A stretch of DNA of 64,000 bases, taken from positions 624,521 to 688,520 of the forward strand of contig NZ_BMRA01000001.1 of NCBI RefSeq assembly GCF_014648395.1. Direction: 5' to 3'. Shown piece by piece: positions 26,318 to 36,351 of the stretch. Origin of the DNA: Micromonospora fulviviridis. Lineage in GTDB: Bacteria; Actinomycetota; Actinomycetes; Mycobacteriales; Micromonosporaceae. The translations under genes and the position numbers were made by a program. The notes below the pieces were generated by a model. The model saw only the letters and a program-made list of their open reading frames with translations, made no database searches and was not told the DNA's origin. How positions within the stretch are numbered: position 1 is the first letter of the stretch; each line of letters begins with the position of its first letter.

Positions 26318-26507
26318 GGCGGCCTCCAGCGGTCGGACTCGGACGTGCCGCGGAGCAGCCTGCCGGCGGGATCGGCGCACCGGCGCCCGACCGGGTACGG
26401 CTGTGGACGACGGGAATGCCTGTGGACAGCCGCCGATCGCCCGGCCGATCTGCTATGGACCGTTCATCGCCGACGACCGTCCCTTATGCACGGATGTGTC
26501 GGTGCGA

Positions 26508-26537
26508 GGCAACGGCGGCGACCGTTCCCGCGATAAT
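26508..26537 (+). promoter_or_regulatory. candidate promoter of secreted protein gene
   Basis: GGCAAC (26508-26513), an 18-base spacer, then GATAAT (26532-26537), 61 bases before the ATG. GATAAT is a good -10 in this GC-rich context. The -35 resembles ECF-type elements only loosely. Confidence 0.35.
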
Positions 26538-26598
26538 TCACCGACAGCGGTGTTCGGGTGAAGAGATGCCCGGTCCGACCGCAGAGAGAGGAACGGGG

Positions 26599-27045
26599 AT
26601 GCAGAAGACCTGGCGGAGGGCGGCCCTCGCGGCCAGCCTGTCGATCACGGGGGCGCTGGGCGGGCTCGTCGCCGCCGCGCCGGCGCAGGCGGAGACGGTG
26701 CCACTCGAGCTGGGGCTGGCCGTCGCCCCGGACGGCATGGCCAGCACGATCAGCGGCAAGGCGATCGTGCACGGCACGGTGACCTGCAGCCAGCCGACCA
26801 CGGTCACGGTGGGCGGCACGGTCGACCAGGTGGTCAAGAAGGTGCTGGTCCGCGGCCGCTTCGGGGCCCTGGTCGACTGCACCCCGGGCGCACCTGTGGC
26901 GTGGACGGCCGCGGCGACCCCCATCGACACCACGCCGTTCGGCAGGGGCGCCGCCGAGGTGAGCACCGAAGCGTCCGCCTACGACGCCGATTACCAGCAG
27001 TACTTCGTCTACGACACCTCGATCGTGGACCTCGTCAAGTCCTGA
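26599..27045 (+). CDS. secreted protein of unknown function
   Basis: A 148-residue precursor. A typical Sec signal (basic MQKTWRR, hydrophobic core, APAQA cleavage site) ends near residue 33. The mature part of about 115 residues is beta-rich (VTVGGTVDQVVKKVLVRGRFG) with two Cys residues that could form a disulfide, and ends IVDLVKS. It looks like an immunoglobulin-like or adhesin-like single domain. A GAGAGAGGAACGGGG leader precedes the ATG. It is divergent from the Tad operon, so a surface role linked to pili is possible but unproven. Confidence 0.75.
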   Translation: MQKTWRRAALAASLSITGALGGLVAAAPAQAETVPLELGLAVAPDGMASTISGKAIVHGTVTCSQPTTVTVGGTVDQVVKKVLVRGRFGALVDCTPGAPVAWTAAATPIDTTPFGRGAAEVSTEASAYDADYQQYFVYDTSIVDLVKS

Positions 27046-27056
27046 CCAACGGTGAC

Positions 27057-27091
27057 GCGGGCGGCCGGACCACCACGGTCCGGCCGCCCGC
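27057..27091. terminator. bidirectional terminator
   Basis: A perfect 15-base stem (27057-27071 with 27077-27091) and a five-base loop, between the convergent secreted-protein gene and the CU044_5270 gene. Confidence 0.85.
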
Positions 27092-27119
27092 CCACGTGGC
27101 CGTCGGCGTACCCGACGGG

Positions 27120-28094
27120 TCAGCCGGTCCGACCCGGTGCGTCCACGATCTTCCCGGCGACCCGGACCAGCTCGACCTCGACGTCGCCCTTCTTCAGCCT
27201 GACCCCCTCCGGTGTCGTGTGGTCCTCGACCACGACGGTCCGGCTGCCGAGGAACTCGTGGGTCGTCGGGTCGAGCAGGATGTCCTCCTGCCGCCAGCCG
27301 TCCAGGACCATGCCCACGGCGATCGCCGGGCGTCCGTCGAAGTCGACCGGCTCGCTGGACCGGGTGACGCCGGGGATCAGGGCGAGCGCCCGCAGCAGGG
27401 TCGCCTTCACGCCGGGTGGCAGCACGTTGTCCCGCAGCATCGAGTCGATCAGCAGGTACGGGACGGCGTCGTCACCCTTGCCGGACGGGCCCTGGGCCCG
27501 CAGCCAGTCGAGCAGCGCCCGCGGATCGGTGGGCAGCCCCGCCAGCGCCGGGTAGTCCTGGGGCGGCATGACCTGCGGTAGGTCCGAGCTCTCCTGGCTG
27601 ACCTCGAGCTTGCCGTCGACCATGACGGCACTCTGCCGGCCGTCGGCGCGCTGCCACGACCGCGTCGTCTCGCGGGTGGCCTGCCCCTTGTCCTGGGCGA
27701 GCTTGCCCCGGACGATCCGCAGCTCGACGTAGGTCCACTGATCCGGGCGGGGTGGGGTGAACGGCTCGGTCTCGGCGTGCACGGCGGCCAGCTCGAAGGT
27801 CTGCGCGACCGACCCGCTCGCCACGTACGGCACCTGCCGGCCCGGCGGGTTCACCGGGCCGAAGCCACCGACCGCCACCACCCCGGCCACCAGGGCGGCG
27901 GCACCGAGGGCGGCGAGACCGGACCGCCACGCCCAGCCCGGCACACGCCGGGCGGGCCTGCGCCCCTGCGGCACGGTGGCCCGACGTTCGGCGATCCGGG
28001 CCAGCAGCGCCGCCCGGGCCCGGTCCTGAGCGTCCGGCGAGGGCGGCTCGACCTCGCTCCAACTCTCCCGCAGCGCGGTGATGTCGTCGATCAC
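27120..28094 (-). CDS. CU044_5270-family membrane protein, likely sigma-factor partner
   Basis: A 324-residue protein with a cytoplasmic N-terminal segment (about 60 residues), one membrane helix (SGLAALGAAALVAGVVAVGG), and an extracytoplasmic domain of about 230 residues. GTG 28094 overlaps the stop of the ECF sigma gene (GTGA). This layout, plus family placement next to ECF sigma genes, suggests an anti-sigma or co-regulator role. I see no zinc-binding anti-sigma motif in the N-terminal part. The outer domain may bind a ligand or a lipoprotein. Confidence 0.8.
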   Translation of the reverse strand: MIDDITALRESWSEVEPPSPDAQDRARAALLARIAERRATVPQGRRPARRVPGWAWRSGLAALGAAALVAGVVAVGGFGPVNPPGRQVPYVASGSVAQTFELAAVHAETEPFTPPRPDQWTYVELRIVRGKLAQDKGQATRETTRSWQRADGRQSAVMVDGKLEVSQESSDLPQVMPPQDYPALAGLPTDPRALLDWLRAQGPSGKGDDAVPYLLIDSMLRDNVLPPGVKATLLRALALIPGVTRSSEPVDFDGRPAIAVGMVLDGWRQEDILLDPTTHEFLGSRTVVVEDHTTPEGVRLKKGDVEVELVRVAGKIVDAPGRTG

Positions 28095-28708
28095 TCGGAA
28101 TCCTCTCCGGTTGCCGTCGGGTCGGTGCCACCCAGCGCCGCCCGTAATCTCTTGCGCGCCCGGTGCAGCCGGGACCGGACGGTGCCGGCGGGAATCTCCA
28201 GCGCGCGCGCCACTTCTTCGCAGGTCAGGTCCGCCCAGGCGACCAGCAGCACCACCTCCCGGTCGGCCGGTGCGATCTCCTCCAGCGCCGCCGCGAGCCG
28301 CCCGCGCACGGCCTGCGCGTCCAGCCGTACGGCGACCTGGTCGGCCGTCCCGTCGTGGCGGTCAGGGCCGTCGGCGGCGCGCTCCGCCCGGGCCAGCGCC
28401 CGGTACCGTCGTGCCTCGGCCCGTTGATGCCCGGCGATGAGGTTGGATGCGATGCCGAACAGCCAGGGCCGGGCGCTGTGCTGCGTGGTGTCGTAGCGCC
28501 GCCAGTGGTCGAATGCGACCAGGAACGTCTCCGCCGCCACGTCGTCGGCCAGGTCGCGGCCCAGTCGCCGGGTCGCGTAGGCGTGGATCGCCGGGTAGTA
28601 GCGGTCGAAGATGGCGTCGAACAACGCCGGATCCCCGTGCATCCGGCTGATGATCTCGGCGTCGGTCTGCTCGGCGGCGGTGCACACGTCTCGTGTCACC
28701 ACACCCAT
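28091..28708 (-). CDS. ECF RNA polymerase sigma factor
   Basis: A 205-residue sigma-70 family protein with regions 2 and 4 only. Region 2: FDAIFDRYYPAIHAYATRRLG, then DDVAAETFLVAFDHW and the ARPWLFGIASNLIAGH helix. Region 4: LTCEEVARALEIPAGTVRSRLHRARK. Its gene precedes and overlaps the CU044_5270 gene, so the two are one unit. AGAAGGAGA lies before the ATG. I see no clear autoregulatory promoter upstream. The stress it senses is unknown. Confidence 0.9.
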   Translation of the reverse strand: MGVVTRDVCTAAEQTDAEIISRMHGDPALFDAIFDRYYPAIHAYATRRLGRDLADDVAAETFLVAFDHWRRYDTTQHSARPWLFGIASNLIAGHQRAEARRYRALARAERAADGPDRHDGTADQVAVRLDAQAVRGRLAAALEEIAPADREVVLLVAWADLTCEEVARALEIPAGTVRSRLHRARKRLRAALGGTDPTATGEDSE

Positions 28709-29170
28709 GGATTCTCCTTCTGTCCTGCATCCCTCCTACACGGCCGAGGGCTCACCTCTACTTCGCCGACGGCGGCGCAAGTGTTCGCGACGGCTGTGGG
28801 CCATGCCAGTGGTGAGCTGCGGCGGCGCGGAACAGACCCCGAAAGGGACGACCCCCGTCGGGGGGAGACGGGGGTCGTCGTGAGGTTCGGCTCCGGGGGG
28901 GTCGAGCCGAACCCACTCAGCGGTCACGGGGGGTGCAACCGCCGAGGGTCCATATTCTTTGCGATCGACGGGACGTGAACTCTCGTCGCGAGCACAAGCA
29001 TGCCGCAATGGACCCTTATACGTCGAGTGGTGTTCACTCCACGCAACGCTAATTTGTGCCCCACGGGTGTGACAGCCGTCACTCCCACGAGTGCACCCGT
29101 CGGATCGGGCGGCTCCGGGAGCCCCCGGGGGACCAGCCGAGCGTGCCCCGTCGGGCTAGACTTTCGCGCC
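28709..29170. other. 462-base divergent intergenic region with twin strong hairpins
   Basis: No convincing ORF. Two GC hairpins sit almost back to back. 28847-28859 pairs with 28866-28878 (13-base perfect stem), and GGTTCGGCTC (28883-28892) pairs with GAGCCGAACC (28903-28912). The region then turns AT-richer (28940-29060). It separates the ECF sigma gene (minus) from the HAD gene (plus). The hairpins could be a terminator pair, an attenuator in the HAD leader, or part of a small RNA. Confidence 0.55.
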
Positions 29171-29983
29171 GTGGGCCGGAGTGCCGCTTTCTTCGATCTC
29201 GACAAGACCGTCATCGCCAAGTCGAGCGCACTGGCGTTCGGTCGGCCGTTCTACCGGGACGGGCTGATCACTCGCCGTGACGTGGTCAAGTCGGCGTACG
29301 CGCAGCTGATGTTCCGGCTGGGCGGCACCGACGAGCAGACCATGGCCCGGACCCGGGACTACCTCGCCACGCTCTGCAAGGGCTGGCCGGTGGAGCAGGT
29401 CCGCCAGATCGTCGCGGAGACGCTGCACGAACTGATCAACCCCTACGTGTACGCCGAGGCCGCCGCCCTCATCGAGGAGCACCAGGCCGCCGGGCGGGAC
29501 GTGGTGCTGGTCTCCGCCTCCGGTGAGGAGATGGTGCGCCCCATCGGCGAGCTGCTCGGGGTGACCGACGTGATCGCCACCCGGATGGCGGTGGCGGAGG
29601 GCCGTTACAGCGGCGAGGTCGAGTTCTACGCGGCCGGCCCGCGCAAGGTCGACGCCGTCGGCGAACTGGCCCTCGAACGGGGCTACGACCTCGCCGACTC
29701 CTACGCCTACTCCGACTCGTACAGCGACCGCCCGCTGCTGGAGTGCGTGGGGCACCCGACCGTGGTCAACCCGGACCGGGCGCTGCGCAGGCTGGCCGTG
29801 GAGAACTCGTGGCCGGTGCTGGAGTTCCGGCACCCGGTGCCGCTGGGACGGCGGCTGCGGGAGCGCCCCGCCGTGCCGGTCGCCGCCGCGGCCCTGGGCG
29901 TGGGCGTCGGCGTGGCCATCGGCATCGCCTGGTACGGCCGGCACCGCCGCACCCGCGCAGCCACCACCACCCCCACCGCCTGA
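29171..29983 (+). CDS. HAD-IB family phosphatase (SerB-like) with C-terminal membrane helix
   Basis: A 270-residue protein with the HAD catalytic motif I FFDLDKTV (nucleophile Asp near residue 9), motif II in VLVSASGEE, a motif III lysine near PRKVDAVGEL, and motif IV YSDSYSDRP. The C-terminal 35 residues contain a Gly/Ala/Val membrane helix (AAALGVGVGVAIGIAWYG) and a basic end. It may dephosphorylate a small metabolite at the membrane. It resembles the SerB-like gene Rv3661, which also lies beside the Tad cluster in mycobacteria. Start GTG at 29171. Confidence 0.85.
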   Translation: MGRSAAFFDLDKTVIAKSSALAFGRPFYRDGLITRRDVVKSAYAQLMFRLGGTDEQTMARTRDYLATLCKGWPVEQVRQIVAETLHELINPYVYAEAAALIEEHQAAGRDVVLVSASGEEMVRPIGELLGVTDVIATRMAVAEGRYSGEVEFYAAGPRKVDAVGELALERGYDLADSYAYSDSYSDRPLLECVGHPTVVNPDRALRRLAVENSWPVLEFRHPVPLGRRLRERPAVPVAAAALGVGVGVAIGIAWYGRHRRTRAATTTPTA

Positions 29984-30006
29984 ACCGGGCCGAGCAGCGC
30001 GGCGGC

Positions 30007-30753
30007 TCAGGAGGCGGCGAGGATCTCGTCGCCGATGAGCGTGATCTGCTCAGCGCCGACCTCGACGGCGGCCATGTAGTGGCGCAGCCAGGAGCGCAGC
30101 CCGTCGGGGGTGCCGGTGGCGAAGGCGCCGGCCGCGCCGACGTACTCGGGCTCCCGCTCCCGGTGGCCGACGTCGACGGCGACCAGCCCGCGCGGGTCGA
30201 ACCCGGTGGAGATCAGTACCAGTCGGGCGGCGGCCCGCGCCACCACCCCGGACGGGCCGGCGAACGGGCGCAGGTTCAGCAGCTCACCGTGCACCACAGC
30301 GGCCAGCACCAGCGGCGGCACCTTCGTGCCCCCGGCCACCAGACCGGCCAGCCCGTCGAGGCGGGCCGCCACCACCGGGTCGGCCACCGGGCGGCCCAGC
30401 TCGGCCTCGGCCACCACGTCGCGGGCCGCGAGCACGTGCAGCCGGGCGAGCGCCTGGCGCGGCGCCTTCGGCCAGAGGTCGCTCAGCCCGGGCAGCGCCC
30501 CGGCCACCCGCAGCGCGCCCTGGAGCAGCGGGTCGGTGACCGTGCCGGCGCGTACCTCCTCGCGCTCGTGCACCCGGCCCTCCAGGGCGGCGCTGGCCAC
30601 GGCCGAGCGGAGGCTGACCTCGGCGGCCACCTGGCCGCCCTGGCGGCGCAGCGCGCGGTGCCGGTGGGCTTGGTCGACCCGGTCACGGGCCTGCTCGACG
30701 GCGGGCGCGATGTCGGCGAGCGCGAGCAGCGGGGCGAGCGGGTCGGTGGTCAC
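30007..30753 (-). CDS. degenerate Fic-like protein (annotated elsewhere as oxidoreductase)
   Basis: A 248-residue protein. The region SLRSAVASAALEG (about residues 46-58) resembles the alpha-inhibitory helix of Fic proteins. Near residues 154-170 is LRPFAGPSGVVARAAARL, where active Fic enzymes have HPFxxGNGRxxR. The catalytic His is Leu, and the Asn and first Arg are lost. The fold is probably kept while AMP transfer is lost. Conserved position next to acs and the HAD gene suggests a retained structural or regulatory role. The family call is my own pattern match. Confidence 0.65.
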   Translation of the reverse strand: MTTDPLAPLLALADIAPAVEQARDRVDQAHRHRALRRQGGQVAAEVSLRSAVASAALEGRVHEREEVRAGTVTDPLLQGALRVAGALPGLSDLWPKAPRQALARLHVLAARDVVAEAELGRPVADPVVAARLDGLAGLVAGGTKVPPLVLAAVVHGELLNLRPFAGPSGVVARAAARLVLISTGFDPRGLVAVDVGHREREPEYVGAAGAFATGTPDGLRSWLRHYMAAVEVGAEQITLIGDEILAAS

Positions 30754-30952
30754 CCCGCCACGCTAGCGATCCCCGCACCTCGCCGGAGCGCCAGCCGCCG
30801 GGAAGCGACGCGAACCACTCTCCCTTACTGCTCGGCGCGCCCGAAGGGCCACTGGGCGCGTGGCGGGTGACCGGGCGGTCGCGGCGGGGGGTTCGCCGGG
30901 ACTAACCTCTCCCGAGTAGGAGACGCAGGTCACGCGATGAAGGAGTCACCGC

Positions 30953-32941
<1,989 letters not shown>

Positions 32942-32957
32942 GCGCAGACGTAACCCT

Positions 32958-32997
32958 GACGGTGGGTGGCGGTCCGGACGGGCCGCCACCCACCGTC
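32958..32997 (+). terminator. acs terminator
   Basis: A 15-base perfect stem (32958-32972 with 32983-32997) and a 10-base loop, 16 bases after the acs stop, followed by GTTCTGTT. Confidence 0.85.
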
Positions 32998-33182
32998 GTT
33001 CTGTTGAGACACCTGTCGGAAATTCGGTGGAGGTTCGGCAGGCTGATCGGCCAGAGGCTATGTCGCCCCCTGTCGATGGAGGCACTCTTCGGTTAGGTTC
33101 AGCCGCATCGGACCGGTTCGACGGGGGTCGCTACGACCGCGACCGGCCGGTTCCCCCTCCCATGCCCTACGAACGGAGTGGC

Positions 33183-35975
33183 ATGCACACATTTCCACGG
33201 TCCGGGTCACGCCGACGCCTACTCGTCGCGCTGCCCGCCATCGCCCTCGCCGCCACGTCGCTGACCGTGACGGGCAGCGCGGCCGCCCAGACGTCCGGCA
33301 GCGCTCGGGCAACGATCGGGGCGGACGACTACTACATCAACTACGCCGAGCCGGAGGTCCAGCCGGACACGGCGGGCAAGGAGGTCAAGGGCAAGGACGG
33401 GGTCTACACCAGCCCGGTCGACGCGGCGCGGGCCTACGACCGCAAGTTCGCCGGCGGCAACCCGAAGGCCGCCCGGGAACTGGCCAAGCTGGAGGCCAAG
33501 GCGATCAAGACGGGGCAGAGCCCCCGCCAGATCAAGCAGGCCAAGGGCACCCAGACCGCCAAGCTGCTGACCCTGCTGGTGGAGTTCAACGACCAGGCGA
33601 ACGACGACTTCACCAACGTGTACGTGCCGAAGACGGTCTTCGAGGACCGGAGCTGCGTCCTCGGCACCGTGCAGAACGGCCCGAAGCACAACCAGATCGC
33701 CAACCCGGCGAGCCTGCCGCACAAGGACAACAACTCGATGTGGGTGCCGGACTTCTCCCCGGCGCACTACGACAAGATGCTCTACACCAAGGAGGGCATC
33801 ACCGAGCGGGTCCGCACCGACCTGACCGGGCCGGACGGCAAGCCGGGCATCGACATCTCCGGGCGCACGATGCACAACATGTACCTGGAGATGTCCAAGG
33901 GCGCGTACACGGTGGACGGGCAGGCCAGCCCGTGGATCACCGTGCCGCACTCGGAGGGCTGGTACGCGGCCTCCCGCTGCTTCAAGGACGAGAACGGCAA
34001 CTGGGTCGCCGGTCGTGAGCAGTCCATGAACGGCCACCCGGACAACCCGCAGGGCGCTGGCCGGCTGGCCACCGACGCGGTGGACGCGCTGGCCAAGATG
34101 GACCCGAACTTCCCGTGGGCCGACTACGACATCGAGGACCAGGGCGACGCCGACGGTGACGGCAACGTCAACGAGCCGGACGGCGTGATCGACCACCTGG
34201 TGCTGGTGCACGCGAACCAGGGCAAGTCCCGCGGCGGCGGCGACGTCGGCGTGTACTCGGTGTGGGCGCACTCCTCGACGGTGGCGGGCGGCTACACCAT
34301 CCCGGGCACCAACAAGAAGGTCGCGAACTACATCGTGCAGCCGGAGGACGCCGGCGTCGGTGTGTTCGCCCACGAGTTCGGCCACGACCTGGGCCTGCCG
34401 GACCTCTACGACACCTCCGGCAACGCCGACTCGGACGTCGACTTCTGGGACCTGATGGCCTCGGGCTCGCACAGCGGCGAGATCTTCCAGGCGCTGCCCA
34501 CCCACATGGGCCTCTGGGACAAGTGGGTGCTCGGCTGGGCCGAGCCGCTGACCCTGAACCCGGGTGACGACCCGCGCTCGGTGCAGCTGGGTCAGACCTC
34601 GAACACCCCGGTCGGCACCAAGGACGGCATCAAGATCAACCTGCCGAACAAGGTGATCACCCTGGCGCAGCCGCACAGCGGCGCCAACATGTGGTACTCC
34701 GGCGCCGACCAGGACTGGGCGGACGTCAAGCTGAGCCGGACGGTGACCGTCCCGAACGCCGCGGACGCGAAGTTCTGGATGTGGAACAACTACGTCATCG
34801 AGGCGGACTGGGACTACGGCTTCCTGGAGGTCTCCACCAACGGTGGCGCCACCTGGTCCGAGCAGAAGGTCTACGACGCCACGGGCAAGCTCGTCACCAC
34901 CAACGACGGGTACGCCGACCCGAACGGCCGGATGGTCGACTTCGGCAACAAGAAGTACGGCCTGACCGGTAGCACGGGCGGCTGGCGGCACGACTACGTC
35001 GACCTGTCGGCGTTCGCCGGGCAGACCATCCAGGTCCGGCTGCGGTACGCCACCGACGAGGCGTTCGTGGAGCGCGGCTGGTTCGCCGACGACTTCTCGG
35101 TCACCGGCGGCGGCGCCACCACCTGGAGCGACGACGTCGAGGGCGGCGCCAACGGCTGGACCCAGACCGGCGGCACCTTCACCGACACCACCGGCGCGGG
35201 CTGGCACACCGACGGCGGCACCCAGGTCAAGGCGCACTACTACCTGGCCGAGTGGCGCAACTTCGACGGCTTCGACAAGGGCCTGAAGTACGCCTACGAC
35301 ACGGTCTACTCGCACGAGGCGTGGAAGGTCGACAAGCTCTCCTACAACGCCCCGGGCATGCTGGTCTGGTACCGGGACACCGTGCTCGGCGACGTCAACC
35401 ACGTCACCGGTCAGATGACCGCGCTGCCCAGCTACGGGGCCAAGGGCGGGCTGCTGATCGTCGACTCGCACAACGACCCGCTGCGCCGGCAGGGCGAGGC
35501 GGCCGTCAAGGACCCGTCGGTGCTGGACAACCTGCCCAGCCGCCCGCAGTCGTCCAACGCGGCCTTCTCGCTGGGCTCCACGTACCCCTTCAAGGAGTGC
35601 CTGGAGGCGGCCGACGAGCCGTACAGCGAGTACTGCACCAACTTCGCGGCCCAGGCTCCGGTGTCGGCGTTCAGCGACGCCAAGGGCTGGTACCCGGGCA
35701 TCGAGATCCGCAACGGCTCCGCGTACGCCCGGGACAACGACGCCTCGGTCGTCATCCCGTCGCGGGGCAACGCGAAGTACACCACCCGGGTGACCAACCC
35801 CGACGGCACGCCGGCTCCGGCGTACTACGGGGCCACCCTGGGTGGCGGGGCGATCGTGCTCGGCACCGGCAACCCCGGTGACGCGGGCGTCGCGTACGGC
35901 GTCTCGATCACCATCAAGCGGGCGGCCTCGGACAACTCGTACGCCACGGTGTACGTGACCCCGGCGACCCCGTGA
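33183..35975 (+). CDS. secreted M6 (immune inhibitor A-type) metalloprotease, copy 1
   Basis: A 930-residue precursor and the largest of three tandem paralogues. A basic n-region (MHTFPRSGSRRR) and hydrophobic core form a Sec signal ending near AAAQT. A propeptide with KxxKxxK-rich helices follows. The catalytic domain has the zinc signature FAHEFGHDLGLPDLYD near residue 400. Two or more beta-sandwich regions lie downstream (GFLEVSTNGGATWSEQ, then YVDLSAFAGQTIQVRLRYAT), as in immune inhibitor A. An internal DGDGNVNEPDG motif probably binds calcium. GGAG precedes the ATG at 33183. Confidence 0.9.
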   Translation: MHTFPRSGSRRRLLVALPAIALAATSLTVTGSAAAQTSGSARATIGADDYYINYAEPEVQPDTAGKEVKGKDGVYTSPVDAARAYDRKFAGGNPKAARELAKLEAKAIKTGQSPRQIKQAKGTQTAKLLTLLVEFNDQANDDFTNVYVPKTVFEDRSCVLGTVQNGPKHNQIANPASLPHKDNNSMWVPDFSPAHYDKMLYTKEGITERVRTDLTGPDGKPGIDISGRTMHNMYLEMSKGAYTVDGQASPWITVPHSEGWYAASRCFKDENGNWVAGREQSMNGHPDNPQGAGRLATDAVDALAKMDPNFPWADYDIEDQGDADGDGNVNEPDGVIDHLVLVHANQGKSRGGGDVGVYSVWAHSSTVAGGYTIPGTNKKVANYIVQPEDAGVGVFAHEFGHDLGLPDLYDTSGNADSDVDFWDLMASGSHSGEIFQALPTHMGLWDKWVLGWAEPLTLNPGDDPRSVQLGQTSNTPVGTKDGIKINLPNKVITLAQPHSGANMWYSGADQDWADVKLSRTVTVPNAADAKFWMWNNYVIEADWDYGFLEVSTNGGATWSEQKVYDATGKLVTTNDGYADPNGRMVDFGNKKYGLTGSTGGWRHDYVDLSAFAGQTIQVRLRYATDEAFVERGWFADDFSVTGGGATTWSDDVEGGANGWTQTGGTFTDTTGAGWHTDGGTQVKAHYYLAEWRNFDGFDKGLKYAYDTVYSHEAWKVDKLSYNAPGMLVWYRDTVLGDVNHVTGQMTALPSYGAKGGLLIVDSHNDPLRRQGEAAVKDPSVLDNLPSRPQSSNAAFSLGSTYPFKECLEAADEPYSEYCTNFAAQAPVSAFSDAKGWYPGIEIRNGSAYARDNDASVVIPSRGNAKYTTRVTNPDGTPAPAYYGATLGGGAIVLGTGNPGDAGVAYGVSITIKRAASDNSYATVYVTPATP

Positions 35976-36351
35976 CCTGACACGCCGAGGGGCGCGTCGG
36001 AACCACACGACGGGGCCCGTCTGGAGCACACTGCTCCGGACGGGCCCCGTCCTTCTTACGCGTCGGCAATTTTTCTTCGCGACCGTGTGACATTTTCGCG
36101 GGCTGCTGCGCTCCCCTTGGGGGACCTCATAATCACCGTCACTCAATGTGATCGTGGCCAAAACGTAATGTGAATCGGCGTCGAAACGCTGGGCGCTTTC
36201 GCCCGGAATTGTCCGGGAAAGAAAGCCCGCTCACCGGGTGATTGACCGGTGACAACGATGCAAACACCTGTCATTGTGAGTGACGCATGACATGACAGTG
36301 ATGGCTTTGGCTGCCTCTGCCATGTAACAGATCCACAAAGGAGGAGGACCT
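35976..36351 (+). other. intergenic region before second M6 protease
   Basis: Contains the terminator of copy 1, then about 290 relatively AT-rich bases. Inverted repeats include TCACCGG-N8-CCGGTGA (36231-36252) and TGTCAT-N12-ATGACA (near 36271-36294). These are possible regulator sites for copy 2. No ORF is supported. Confidence 0.5.
36009..36051 (+). terminator. terminator after M6 protease copy 1
   Basis: A 20-base stem (36009-36028 with 36032-36051) with one wobble and a three-base loop, followed by CTTCTT. Confidence 0.88.

Noticed and set aside
26402..26427. Two TGTGGAC words as an origin or DnaA-box cluster
   Set aside because: Only two copies and no dnaA/dnaN neighbourhood; TGTGGA is common in this DNA.
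33219..36161. 980-codon minus-strand ORF over M6 copy 1
   Set aside because: Val/Arg/His-rich composition without motifs, while the plus strand has signal peptide and zinc site.
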